Below the pieces are notes generated by a model, which worked only from the letters and a program-made list of their open reading frames with translations, made no database searches and had not been told where the DNA came from. A stretch of DNA of 64,000 nucleotides, taken from the NCBI RefSeq assembly GCF_003814875.1, contig NZ_RKQF01000001.1, positions 9,424,001 through 9,488,000 of the forward strand, written 5' to 3'. Numbering within the stretch: position 1 is the stretch's first letter; the number at the start of each line of letters is the position of its first letter. This document shows, piece by piece, positions 6,411 to 13,146 of this stretch. The position numbers were made by a program, and so were the translations under genes. Source of the DNA: Streptomyces sp. Ag109_O5-1 (lineage in GTDB: Bacteria; Actinomycetota; Actinomycetes; Streptomycetales; Streptomycetaceae).

Positions 6411-9149
6411 ATGTCTCCCATCCCCCGCAGGTCACTCCTCAAGGCGGCCGCCGTGGCCGGCGCCGCCGCCCAGTTCAGCTGGGCGCTGGGAACGAAGGAA
6501 GCACAGGCCGCGCCCAGAGCCGAGGCTGCCGACGCGGACCCGGTGACCCTGGACTGGCTGGAGGACGGCGGCCTCGGCGCCGCGCCCGGTTCGACCGTCG
6601 GTGTGCCCTGGCCGATGGGCGCGTTCCAGGAGGACCAGACCTTCGCGCTGACGGACGAGGACGGCAAGGACGTGGCCGTCCAGTCCTGGCCGATCGCCTA
6701 CTGGCCGGACGGCTCCCTCAAGTGGACCGCCCACGCGATCAGTTCCGGGAACGGGAAGCTCACGCTCGCGGCGGGCGACGCGACCGCGCCCGACCGGAAG
6801 GTCACCGTCGACAGGAGCGGCGGCACCATCGACGTGTCCACCGGCGTGATCGCGGTGAAGATCGGCAAGAACGGCTCCACGATCATCAAGTCCGTCACCC
6901 GGGGTTCCACCGAGATCGCCAGGAACGGGCGGCTGGTCCTCATCCGCCAGCCCGAGGTCGAGGACGAGGACCAGGGCACGGTCAAGACCGAGCGCTTCGA
7001 CGGCGCGATCGACTCCGTCACCGTCGAACAGGACGGCCCGGTCCGCGCGGTCGTCCGCATCGACGGCAAGCACCGCAAGGGAAGCCGCAGTTGGCTGCCG
7101 TTCTCGATCCGGCTCTACTTCTACGCGGGCGCCGACTCCTTCCGTATGGTCCACACGATCACCTACGACGGCACCCAGGAGCCGGGCAAGGCCGGTGGTG
7201 ACTTCATCCGCGGGCTCGGCGTCCGCTTCAGCGTGCCGATGCGCGACGAGGCCTACGACCGGCACATCCGGATCGGGGGTGAGGGAACCGGCCTGCTGCG
7301 GGAGGCCGTCCAGGGCATCACCGGACTGCGCCGCGACCCGGGCGCGGCCGTGCAGGCGGCTCAGTACGCGGGCCAGAAGCTGCCCGACCCGTCCACCTGG
7401 GACCAGCGCGTCACCACCCGCCTCCAGTACATCCCGCACTGGGGCGACTACACCCTCTCCCAGCTCTCCGCCGACGGGTTCACGCTCCGCAAGCGCACCA
7501 GGAAGGGGTACGGCTGGATCGCGGCCGGCGGCGGCAAGCGGGCCTCCGGATTCGGGTACGTGGGCGGCGCGAGCGGCGGATTCTCCTTCGGGCTCAGGGA
7601 CTTCTGGGAGAAGTTCCCGGCCCAGCTCGACATCCGCGACGCCCACACCGGCGCGGCCGAGGTCACCCTCTGGCTCTGGTCGCCCGAGGCCCAGCCGATG
7701 GACCTGCGCTTCTATCACGACGGCATGGGCCAGGACACCTACGCCGAACAGCTCGAAGGCCTCAACATCACCTACGAGGACTACGAGCCGGAGTTCGGCA
7801 CCCCCTACGGCATCGCCCGTACCTCGGAACTGCTGTTCTGGGCCAACGAGACGACACCGACGCCCGAGGCGCTGGCCGACCAGGTCGAAGCGGTCCGGGT
7901 GCTCCCGCAACTCACCGCCCCGCCGGAGCAGTTGATCAAGGCCAAGGTCTTCGGCCCGGGCCTGTTCTCCGAGCCCGACCGCTCCACCGCCGCCAAGGCG
8001 AAGATCGAGGACCACCTCGACTTCCTCTTCACCTACTACAAGGACCAGGTGGAGCAGCGCCGTTGGTACGGTTTCTGGGACTACGGCGACTTCATGCACA
8101 CCTACGACACCGTGCGCCACCAGTGGCGGTACGACGTCGGCGGCTACGCCTGGGACAACTCCGAACTCTCGCCCGACCTCTGGCTCTGGTACGCGTACCT
8201 GAGAAGCGGCCGCTCCGACATCTTCCGGTTCGCGGAGGCGCTGACCCGGCACACCGGTGAGGTCGACGTCTACCACATCGGCCAGTGGGCCGGCCTCGGC
8301 ACCCGGCACGGCGTACAGCACTTCGCCGACAGCGCCAAGCAGCAGCGCATCTCCAACACCACCTACCGGCGCTTCTACTACTTCCTCACCGCCGACGAAC
8401 GCGTGGGCGACCTCATGGCCGCCAATGTCGACTCCGACGAGACCTTCCTCGTCCTCGACCCGCTGCGCAAGGTCCGCACCGACCCCTACACCCCCGACCG
8501 GCACGCCCTGTCCATCGGCTTCGGCACCGACTGGAGCGGCCTGGTGTCGGCCTGGCTCACCGAGTGGGAACGCAAGGGCCCCAAGTGGGAGAAGGCCAAG
8601 GCGCGCGTCCTGTCGACCATGGAGGGCATCGCCGCCCAGCCCAACGGCTTCGTCCAGGGCAGTGGCCTCTACGACCTCGACACCGGCAAGTTCGCCACCG
8701 CGGACACCCCGGTCGTCTCGGTCTCCCACCTCTCCGCGGTCTTCGGCCTCAACGAACTCTGCGCCGAACTCATCTACCTGGTCGACATGCCGAAGTTCGA
8801 CGAGGTGTACTTCGACTACTGCCGCTACTTCAACGCCACCAAGGCCGAACAGGCGGCACGCTACGGCTCCAACTTCGGCACCCTGCTGCTCTTCCAGGGC
8901 CACTCGCGGCTCGACGCCTACGCCGCCGTACAGACCGGTGACGAGACGCTGGCCAAGCGCGCGTGGACGAAGTTCTACGGTTCCGACGGCTACACGGAGT
9001 CCTCGCCGTGGAAGACCGAGGCGCTGTCCGGCCCGGTCACGCTCGTCGCGGGCAGCGAGGCGAGCTGGGTGTCCTCCAACGACACCGCGCTGTACGGGCT
9101 CGCGGCCATCGAGAACCTGGCCCTGCTGGGCGACAAGATGCCCTCCTAG
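6411..9149 (+). CDS. Tat-exported exo-rhamnogalacturonan lyase-like protein (PL26/PcRGLX-like)
   Basis: A 912-residue exported protein. Residues 5-11 are PRRSLLK, a twin-arginine signal, followed by an alanine-rich hydrophobic segment and an AQAAP-type cleavage region. The mature part opens with a beta-rich domain (VTLDWLEDGG, GVPWPMGAF) and ends in a long (alpha/alpha)-toroid-like region rich in Trp, Tyr and His. Size and layout fit the PL26 exo-rhamnogalacturonan lyase family (Penicillium PcRGLX, Bacillus YetA-like). I recognise the family by overall pattern and cannot assign catalytic residues. The adjoining DUF624 gene and sugar importer support a pectin side-chain role. A good GGAAAGG binding site precedes the ATG. 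Confidence 0.6.
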   Translation: MSPIPRRSLLKAAAVAGAAAQFSWALGTKEAQAAPRAEAADADPVTLDWLEDGGLGAAPGSTVGVPWPMGAFQEDQTFALTDEDGKDVAVQSWPIAYWPDGSLKWTAHAISSGNGKLTLAAGDATAPDRKVTVDRSGGTIDVSTGVIAVKIGKNGSTIIKSVTRGSTEIARNGRLVLIRQPEVEDEDQGTVKTERFDGAIDSVTVEQDGPVRAVVRIDGKHRKGSRSWLPFSIRLYFYAGADSFRMVHTITYDGTQEPGKAGGDFIRGLGVRFSVPMRDEAYDRHIRIGGEGTGLLREAVQGITGLRRDPGAAVQAAQYAGQKLPDPSTWDQRVTTRLQYIPHWGDYTLSQLSADGFTLRKRTRKGYGWIAAGGGKRASGFGYVGGASGGFSFGLRDFWEKFPAQLDIRDAHTGAAEVTLWLWSPEAQPMDLRFYHDGMGQDTYAEQLEGLNITYEDYEPEFGTPYGIARTSELLFWANETTPTPEALADQVEAVRVLPQLTAPPEQLIKAKVFGPGLFSEPDRSTAAKAKIEDHLDFLFTYYKDQVEQRRWYGFWDYGDFMHTYDTVRHQWRYDVGGYAWDNSELSPDLWLWYAYLRSGRSDIFRFAEALTRHTGEVDVYHIGQWAGLGTRHGVQHFADSAKQQRISNTTYRRFYYFLTADERVGDLMAANVDSDETFLVLDPLRKVRTDPYTPDRHALSIGFGTDWSGLVSAWLTEWERKGPKWEKAKARVLSTMEGIAAQPNGFVQGSGLYDLDTGKFATADTPVVSVSHLSAVFGLNELCAELIYLVDMPKFDEVYFDYCRYFNATKAEQAARYGSNFGTLLLFQGHSRLDAYAAVQTGDETLAKRAWTKFYGSDGYTESSPWKTEALSGPVTLVAGSEASWVSSNDTALYGLAAIENLALLGDKMPS

Positions 9150-9161
9150 CAGGTGAGAGGG

Positions 9162-9189
9162 GAGCGCCGTCGCACGGGCGGCGGCGCTC
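9162..9189 (+). terminator. hairpin terminator after the lyase-like gene
   Basis: GAGCGCCGTCGC (9162-9173) and GCGGCGGCGCTC (9178-9189) form a 12-base-pair stem with one G-T pair and an ACGG loop, starting 12 bases after the stop codon. It probably closes the sugar operon and separates it from the SRPBCC gene. Confidence 0.65.
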
Positions 9190-9269
9190 GCATCCCTGAG
9201 TGTGGTCCAGGTCACCCCGTGCGGCATGAGTACGCGTACTCAGACCCGGCACACGGGCAGACTCCGTCC

Positions 9270-9716
9270 ATGGACTGGACCCACTACAGCTTCCTCAGCC
9301 GGTGGCCGCTGCCCTTCGGGACCACGGCCGTCTTCCGGGCGCTCGAACGAGTCGAGGACTATCCCGACTGGTGGCCCCAGGTGCGTTCGGTGACCCGCCT
9401 GAACGACACCACGGGCGTCATCACCATCCGTTCCGTCCTGCCGTACGACATGACCTTCACCGCGCGCGAGACGCGGCGGGATCCCGAGGCCGGCGTGCTG
9501 GAGATCGAGATGAGCGGCGACATCAAGGGCTGGGCCCGCTGGACGGTCACCGCCGATGGCGCCGGCACGCTCGCTCGTTACGAGCAGGTCGTCGACGTCG
9601 AAAAGCCGCTGCTGCGACGACTGGCCGTCCCCGGGCGGCCGTTCTTCCGTCTCAACCACCGGCTGATGATGCGGTCGGGACGACGGGGACTGCTCGGGCA
9701 CCTGCAAGCGGTTTGA
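9270..9716 (+). CDS. SRPBCC/polyketide-cyclase-like protein
   Basis: A 148-residue protein that begins MDWTHYSFLSRWPLP, with ALERVEDYPDWWPQVRSV soon after. This is the signature of SRPBCC (START-like, polyketide cyclase/dehydrase) proteins, in which a hydrophobic cavity binds a small lipid-like ligand. Strands ending in IEMSGDIKGWARW fit the fold. There is no signal peptide, so it is likely cytoplasmic. It sits alone between the sugar locus and tRNA-Val copy 2. The ATG at 9270 is preferred because upstream codons do not resemble the family; the ribosome binding site is weak. Confidence 0.7.
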   Translation: MDWTHYSFLSRWPLPFGTTAVFRALERVEDYPDWWPQVRSVTRLNDTTGVITIRSVLPYDMTFTARETRRDPEAGVLEIEMSGDIKGWARWTVTADGAGTLARYEQVVDVEKPLLRRLAVPGRPFFRLNHRLMMRSGRRGLLGHLQAV

Positions 9717-9742
9717 ACGAAACGCGCCGGTCCCTGTATTGT
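9713..9742 (+). promoter_or_regulatory. promoter of tRNA-Val copy 2
   Basis: TTGAAC (9713-9718) and TATTGT (9737-9742) are 18 bases apart. An alternative TGTATT -10 gives a 16-base spacing. The tRNA begins 14 bases further on. The -35 box overlaps the last codons of the SRPBCC gene. Confidence 0.55.
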
Positions 9743-9755
9743 TCACTGCGTTCCC

Positions 9756-9830
9756 GGGCGATTAGCTCAGTGGGAGAGCGCTTCGTTCACACCGAAGAGG
9801 TCACTGGTTCGAACCCAGTATCGCCCACCA
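9756..9830 (+). tRNA. tRNA-Val (CAC), copy 2, CCA encoded
   Basis: The 72-base body is identical to the tRNA at 1524-1595, with the same CAC anticodon loop and GGTTCGAACCC T arm. Unlike copy 1, the discriminator A is followed by CCA in the DNA. The identity includes three bases 5' (CCC) and two bases 3' (CC), making a 77-base direct repeat with 1521-1597. Confidence 0.97.
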
Positions 9831-9835
9831 CCGGG

Positions 9836-9868
9836 AAGGCCGGTCTGCCTGCGCAGACCGGCCTTTTT
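9836..9868 (+). terminator. rho-independent terminator of tRNA-Val copy 2
   Basis: AAGGCCGGTCTGC (9836-9848) pairs exactly with GCAGACCGGCCTT (9853-9865) around a CTGC loop, followed by a T run (TTTTT from 9864). This is one of the few intrinsic terminators in the window with a clear T tract. Confidence 0.9.
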
Positions 9869-9898
9869 GTGTCTGCCGTGCGTCTTGAGGGGGGTCTC

Positions 9899-10132
9899 AT
9901 GAGCGTGGGGAAAGACAAGGAGAGGCGACGGAGAAAGGTTTCCGTGAGCCGGCGCAGGGTGTGGGCGCTGGGCGTCGTCGCAGGCGTCATGGTGGTGCTC
10001 GCCGCGATCGTCGCCGGCGGGCAGGCCAGCGCCTCCGCGTCGGCACCGACCCGGTGTACGACTCCGCGCCCCCTCGATCGTACCGACCTGCTGCTCGCCG
10101 CCACGGACGGCGGAGGCGGCGGTTCCTGTTGA
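9899..10132 (+). CDS. small single-pass membrane or secreted protein, probably truncated by the IS element
   Basis: A 77-residue frame with a strong GAGGGGGG ribosome binding site. A very basic N-terminus (KDKERRRRKVSVSRRR) precedes a hydrophobic segment at about 23-42 (VWALGVVAGVMVVLAAIVAGG), which resembles a signal anchor or signal peptide. The C-terminus is short, ends in a Gly run plus Ser-Cys, and its TGA at 10130-10132 overlaps the first bases of the right-end hairpin of the TnpB element. The original gene was probably longer. I do not recognise the family, and no continuation was found beyond the element. Confidence 0.5.
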   Translation: MSVGKDKERRRRKVSVSRRRVWALGVVAGVMVVLAAIVAGGQASASASAPTRCTTPRPLDRTDLLLAATDGGGGGSC

Positions 10133-10330
10133 ATCCTCCCCTCCCTGAGGGAGGGGATTCCTGGCTCAGGCTGCCTCCTGGAGCAGCGCTCCAGGAGGTC
10201 TTGCGCCACCAGCACCAGCCGGGTTGAGACCAGCCCGGACGAGCATCACGTGTGCGGAGTTCTTGTCCCTCGGGGACACGGTCTTGCACACGGTGCAGGT
10301 GTGATTGCGTTCACCCAGCGGCATTGCGTG
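10129..10330 (-). ncRNA. candidate omega (reRNA) guide RNA overlapping the 3' end of tnpB
   Basis: TnpB nucleases are guided by an RNA made from the 3' end of tnpB and the element right end, with the guide taken from DNA beyond the right end. Here that scaffold would be the minus strand from about 10330 down to 10129, and the guide would read on into the truncated small ORF (below 10129). The hairpin at 10131-10160 supports a structured 3' end. The 5' limit is a guess from other TnpB systems, and expression is unproven. Confidence 0.35.
10131..10160 (-). repeat. right-end hairpin of the TnpB element
   Basis: On the plus strand GAATC (10131-10135) pairs with GATTC (10156-10160), and CCCTCCC (10139-10145) with GGGAGGG (10149-10155), leaving a CTC bulge and a short TGA loop. 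A bulged subterminal hairpin right after the tnpB stop is typical of the right ends of IS200/IS605 elements. It would also be the 3' part of any guide RNA. Confidence 0.65.
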
Positions 10331-11386
10331 CTTGGCTCTCGCTCCGCAGTGCGCGCAGTCCATCGTGGTGTATGCAGGGTGTACGAGGCGGATGTCCCGT
10401 CCATGCTTGCGGCCCATCTCGATCAGAGCCGTCCTGGTGGCACCGATGGCGGCGTCAGCAGCTTTGCGGGCCATCGTGGTCCTGGCGAGGAACTTCGGCT
10501 TGAAGTCCTCGACAGCGACGGCATCGTGGTCGCGGACGACCTTCTTGGCCCATTTGCGGCCGGTGTCCTGCCGCTGCCGGGCCACTTTCTTGTGCGCCCT
10601 GGCCCGCAAGTACTTCGCGTCGCGGTAGCCCTTCGAGGTGTGATGGCCCTTCTTCGGTCTGCGGCGGGCCATCATCCGGTCGTACCGGGTCAACCTCGCC
10701 TGAGCCTTCCTGCCGTGCCCGGCATGGGGCAGGTCGTGATCGTCGGATGTGGTGGTGGCGGTCTCTTTCACACCCCAGTCGACGCCGATCACCCGGCCGG
10801 TCTCCGGCAGGGGTTCGGCCTGGGCGGGGACGACGAACGAGGCATACCAGTGCCCGAGGCTGTCCTGGTACACACGCACCGAGGAGGGCTCTGTCGGCAA
10901 CTCCCGCGACCACACCACCGTCACGACGATGCCGCCCGCCAGATGCAGCCTGCCGTGCCTCAGCCGGAAGCCGCGCTGGGTGTAGTTGAGGCTCGCCAGC
11001 GCCTCGCGCTTCTTCTTGTGCCTGGGCATTCCGGCCCGGCGGTGCATCGGCAACCGCTCCCGGATGTCCTTGTGCGCCTTGGCACGGGAGCGGCCGAAGC
11101 CACGGATGACCTGCTGCTGGCAAACCGACGAACCCGCACGCAGCCACGGCGTACAGGCGCGGGCCTCTGTCAGCATCCGATCGAGCTGCGCCGGGCCGCA
11201 CGTGGCCTTCTGCCCGGTGGCTTTGCTGTGCAGGTGAACGGCCCTGGACTTGGTGACACACTCGTTCCAGACCCACCGGCACCGGTCCCACTCCGCCGAG
11301 AGAGCACTGCGCGCGGCAGACGGCACGCGCAGCCGGTAGGTGTACCGGGCACGGCCTACGCCATCAGTCCCCACCGCTTCCGCCAC
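10166..11386 (-). CDS. tnpB: TnpB RNA-guided nuclease (IS200/IS605 accessory protein)
   Basis: A 406-residue TnpB. The N-terminal recognition region begins with YTYRLR and contains WDRCRWVWNECV. The RuvC-like nuclease has all three acidic residues: D203 (GVDWGVKETA), E293 (AVEDFKPKFLA) and D374 (PRDKNSAH). The zinc finger C344-x2-C...C364-x2-C is inserted before the last motif. The length is normal and there is no frameshift, so the nuclease looks intact. The start is a GTG at 11386 and alternatives cannot be excluded. The stop TGA at 10166-10168 lies only a few bases from the right-end hairpin. No tnpA is adjacent. Confidence 0.92.
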   Translation of the reverse strand: MAEAVGTDGVGRARYTYRLRVPSAARSALSAEWDRCRWVWNECVTKSRAVHLHSKATGQKATCGPAQLDRMLTEARACTPWLRAGSSVCQQQVIRGFGRSRAKAHKDIRERLPMHRRAGMPRHKKKREALASLNYTQRGFRLRHGRLHLAGGIVVTVVWSRELPTEPSSVRVYQDSLGHWYASFVVPAQAEPLPETGRVIGVDWGVKETATTTSDDHDLPHAGHGRKAQARLTRYDRMMARRRPKKGHHTSKGYRDAKYLRARAHKKVARQRQDTGRKWAKKVVRDHDAVAVEDFKPKFLARTTMARKAADAAIGATRTALIEMGRKHGRDIRLVHPAYTTMDCAHCGARAKHAMPLGERNHTCTVCKTVSPRDKNSAHVMLVRAGLNPAGAGGARPPGALLQEAA

Positions 11387-11684
11387 GCCGACACCCCGCC
11401 TTCGATCCCGTCACCCGCCCCTGCGCTCACACGACCATACGAGCGAGATCCGCACACCCACACCCCACTCTCGCCGCCACTACCCCCGTCGGCGAACATG
11501 GGAACACATATTCACCTTCACGCGGCTCCGTCGGGGGAGCGCGGTGGCGCTCCGCACCCACGGGCCGGATACGGCGAGGCTTCGCGTCGCCGTCACGGGA
11601 TGCGATTCCTGCCGGCGTGAACGCCGGGTCCTTCTCACAAGACACCAGGCGAAAGACGGGGCGCCAGGGTTGGCGCTCCGCCCC
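11387..11684. other. region upstream of tnpB holding the undefined element left end
   Basis: No gene is supported in these 298 bases. There are two perfect hairpins: GGAGCGC/GCGCTCC at 11536-11553, and ACGGCGA/TCGCCGT at 11571-11593. Either could be the left-end structure of the TnpB element. Close to the exonuclease stop, GGGGCGCCA and TGGCGC...CGCCCC around 11659-11684 form a hairpin suitable as that gene's terminator on the minus strand. A short AT-richer patch near 11500-11520 is unusual for the region. Confidence 0.5.
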
Positions 11685-12410
11685 TCACGCCGCCGTCGGC
11701 AGCTCCGGCCGCAGCGGCCAGTCCTGGTTCACCGTCTCCGGTGTGCCGCTGCGCGTGAACCACGCCTGAAGGCCACGCGCCTGGGCCGCGTGCCACGTCG
11801 TCTGCAGCGTGTGCAGCTCGGCCGGGGTCAGGCGCTCAAGCCGGGTCGCGAAACGGCGGCCCAGCGCCCGTACGACCTCCAGGGCCGCGAGCGCGTCCGC
11901 GCCCGCGTCGTGCGCACCCTCCAGGGTGACCTCGTAGTGCGCGCACAGGTCGGTCAGGGTGCGGCGGCCCTTGCGGTAGCGGTCCAGATGTTTGTCCAGG
12001 ACCCGGGGGTCGAGCACGAGCAGCGGGCTCGCCTCGAACCAGCGGTCCAGCGACGACGCCCGATGGCGGCGCAACTCGCGGTCCAGCAGAGTCAGATCGA
12101 ACGGCGCGTTCATCACCACCAACGGGCGGCGCATCGCCGCGTGTTCGGCCAGCTCCTCGGCTATCTCATGCATCACCGGCGCCGGCCAGCGGCCGTTGCG
12201 CTGCAGATGCTCGTCCGTCAGCCCGTGCACCGCCGTGGCGCCTTCCGGCACCGGCACGCCCGGGTTCACCAGCCAGCGGGTCGCCCTCGGCCGGGTGCCC
12301 GGGGCGTCCTGGACGACGACGGCGGCCGACACGATCCGGTCGGTCTCGACATCAACGCCCGTGGTCTCCGTGTCGAAGGCGGCCAGGGGCCCCTCGTACC
12401 AGCACGTCAT
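11685..12410 (-). CDS. DEDDh 3'-5' exonuclease (DnaQ/epsilon-like)
   Basis: A 241-residue exonuclease-fold protein. The DEDDh catalytic set is visible: D13 and E15 in AAFDTETTG, D105 in NAPFDLTLL, and H167/D172 in GAHDAGADALAAL. It presumably removes nucleotides from 3' ends using two metal ions. It is too short for, and not linked to, a polymerase, so its role in repair or RNA trimming is open. The last 50 residues are a Trp-rich tail (TWHAAQARGLQAWFTRSG) found in actinobacterial homologues. It is divergent from the DUF4365-like gene. Confidence 0.85.
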   Translation of the reverse strand: MTCWYEGPLAAFDTETTGVDVETDRIVSAAVVVQDAPGTRPRATRWLVNPGVPVPEGATAVHGLTDEHLQRNGRWPAPVMHEIAEELAEHAAMRRPLVVMNAPFDLTLLDRELRRHRASSLDRWFEASPLLVLDPRVLDKHLDRYRKGRRTLTDLCAHYEVTLEGAHDAGADALAALEVVRALGRRFATRLERLTPAELHTLQTTWHAAQARGLQAWFTRSGTPETVNQDWPLRPELPTAA

Positions 12411-12579
12411 GTCTACACAACTCCTCGTTCACCCACGGCAGGTGACGTTCCGTCTTCTGCCTGTTTGGTGATACCCGGGCCGTTTGCGACGTACGCCGGA
12501 AGGACACAACAGGAGTGCGGGTCTTTGCAGTTCAGCGGCCCGCCACGGGGAAACTCTTTGGCTGGGAAGGCTGTTGGTC

Positions 12580-13146
12580 ATGGCGATAGCGCAGCCCGAA
12601 CGGGGCGGGCTGCTGCCCGAACGTACGGGCCCCCATCGCGGCACACTCGCGACCACCGCCTGCATGGAGACACTGCAGGTGGGCTATCTGCATGCCGTCG
12701 CGGCGGCGGCCGGCTGCTCGCTGTCCCAGCCGTTTCCGGACAACGGCATCGACTGGCACGTCAGCCATGGCTCGCCCGGGCACACCGTCGACGACGAGGT
12801 GACCATAAAGGTGCAGCTCAAGTGCACGTACCAGATCGCACCCAACCCGCCGGGACGTTTCTTCTCCTTCACGCTCGACAACGACCACCTGCGCAAGCTC
12901 GCCCGCACACCGGTGTCCGTGCACAAGATCCTGGTGGTGATGCTGGTCCCGCGCTCCCAGGACGACTGGCTGCGCGCCAGCCACGACCGGCTCGATCTGC
13001 GCCACTGCTGCTACTGGGTCAACCTGGCAGGGCACCCGATCACCGGCCGCCACCGGACCACCGTGCGGGTCCCGACCTCGCGCATCTTCGACGACCGGGC
13101 GCTCTGCGAGATCATGACGCGGGTCGGGACGGGAGGACGACCATGA
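12580..13146 (+). CDS. DUF4365-like protein (predicted PD-(D/E)XK fold)
   Basis: A 188-residue protein. The core PFPDNGIDWHVSH (51-63) and VTIKVQLKCT (74-83) matches the pattern of DUF4365, in which D58 and Q79-x-K81 would be nuclease-type active-site residues. I infer a restriction-endonuclease-like fold; function is not known. A GGGAAGG binding site 9 bases upstream supports the ATG at 12580. Its last codon overlaps the next start (ATGA), so the two proteins are probably made together. Confidence 0.65.
   Translation: MAIAQPERGGLLPERTGPHRGTLATTACMETLQVGYLHAVAAAAGCSLSQPFPDNGIDWHVSHGSPGHTVDDEVTIKVQLKCTYQIAPNPPGRFFSFTLDNDHLRKLARTPVSVHKILVVMLVPRSQDDWLRASHDRLDLRHCCYWVNLAGHPITGRHRTTVRVPTSRIFDDRALCEIMTRVGTGGRP

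Larger units (their letters stand above)
10129..11600 (-). mobile_element. tnpB-only IS200/IS605-family element (IS1341-like)
   Basis: The element carries tnpB on the minus strand and no tnpA, as in IS1341-like members. The right end is supported by a stem-loop at 10131-10160 with minus-strand end ...GGATTCAA, whose TCAA matches the tetranucleotide at which IS608-type right ends are cut. The left end is not defined. It must lie between the tnpB start at 11386 and the exonuclease terminator near 11660, and 11600 is only a placeholder. Without TnpA it would depend on a transposase acting in trans. Confidence 0.65.

Noticed and set aside
6432..9227. A 931-codon open frame antisense to the lyase-like gene
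   Set aside because: It mirrors the sense gene, is Val/Gly/Leu-rich with no family features, and arises from third-position GC bias. The sense frame has a Tat signal, a ribosome binding site and normal composition.
1521..9832. Integrative element (ICE or prophage) between tRNA-Val copies
   Set aside because: No integrase, excisionase, replication or transfer gene lies between the repeats, and the contents are metabolic genes only.
10129..11600. Complete autonomous IS605 element
   Set aside because: No tnpA-like Y1 transposase frame is present on either side of tnpB, so only a tnpB-only element is supported.
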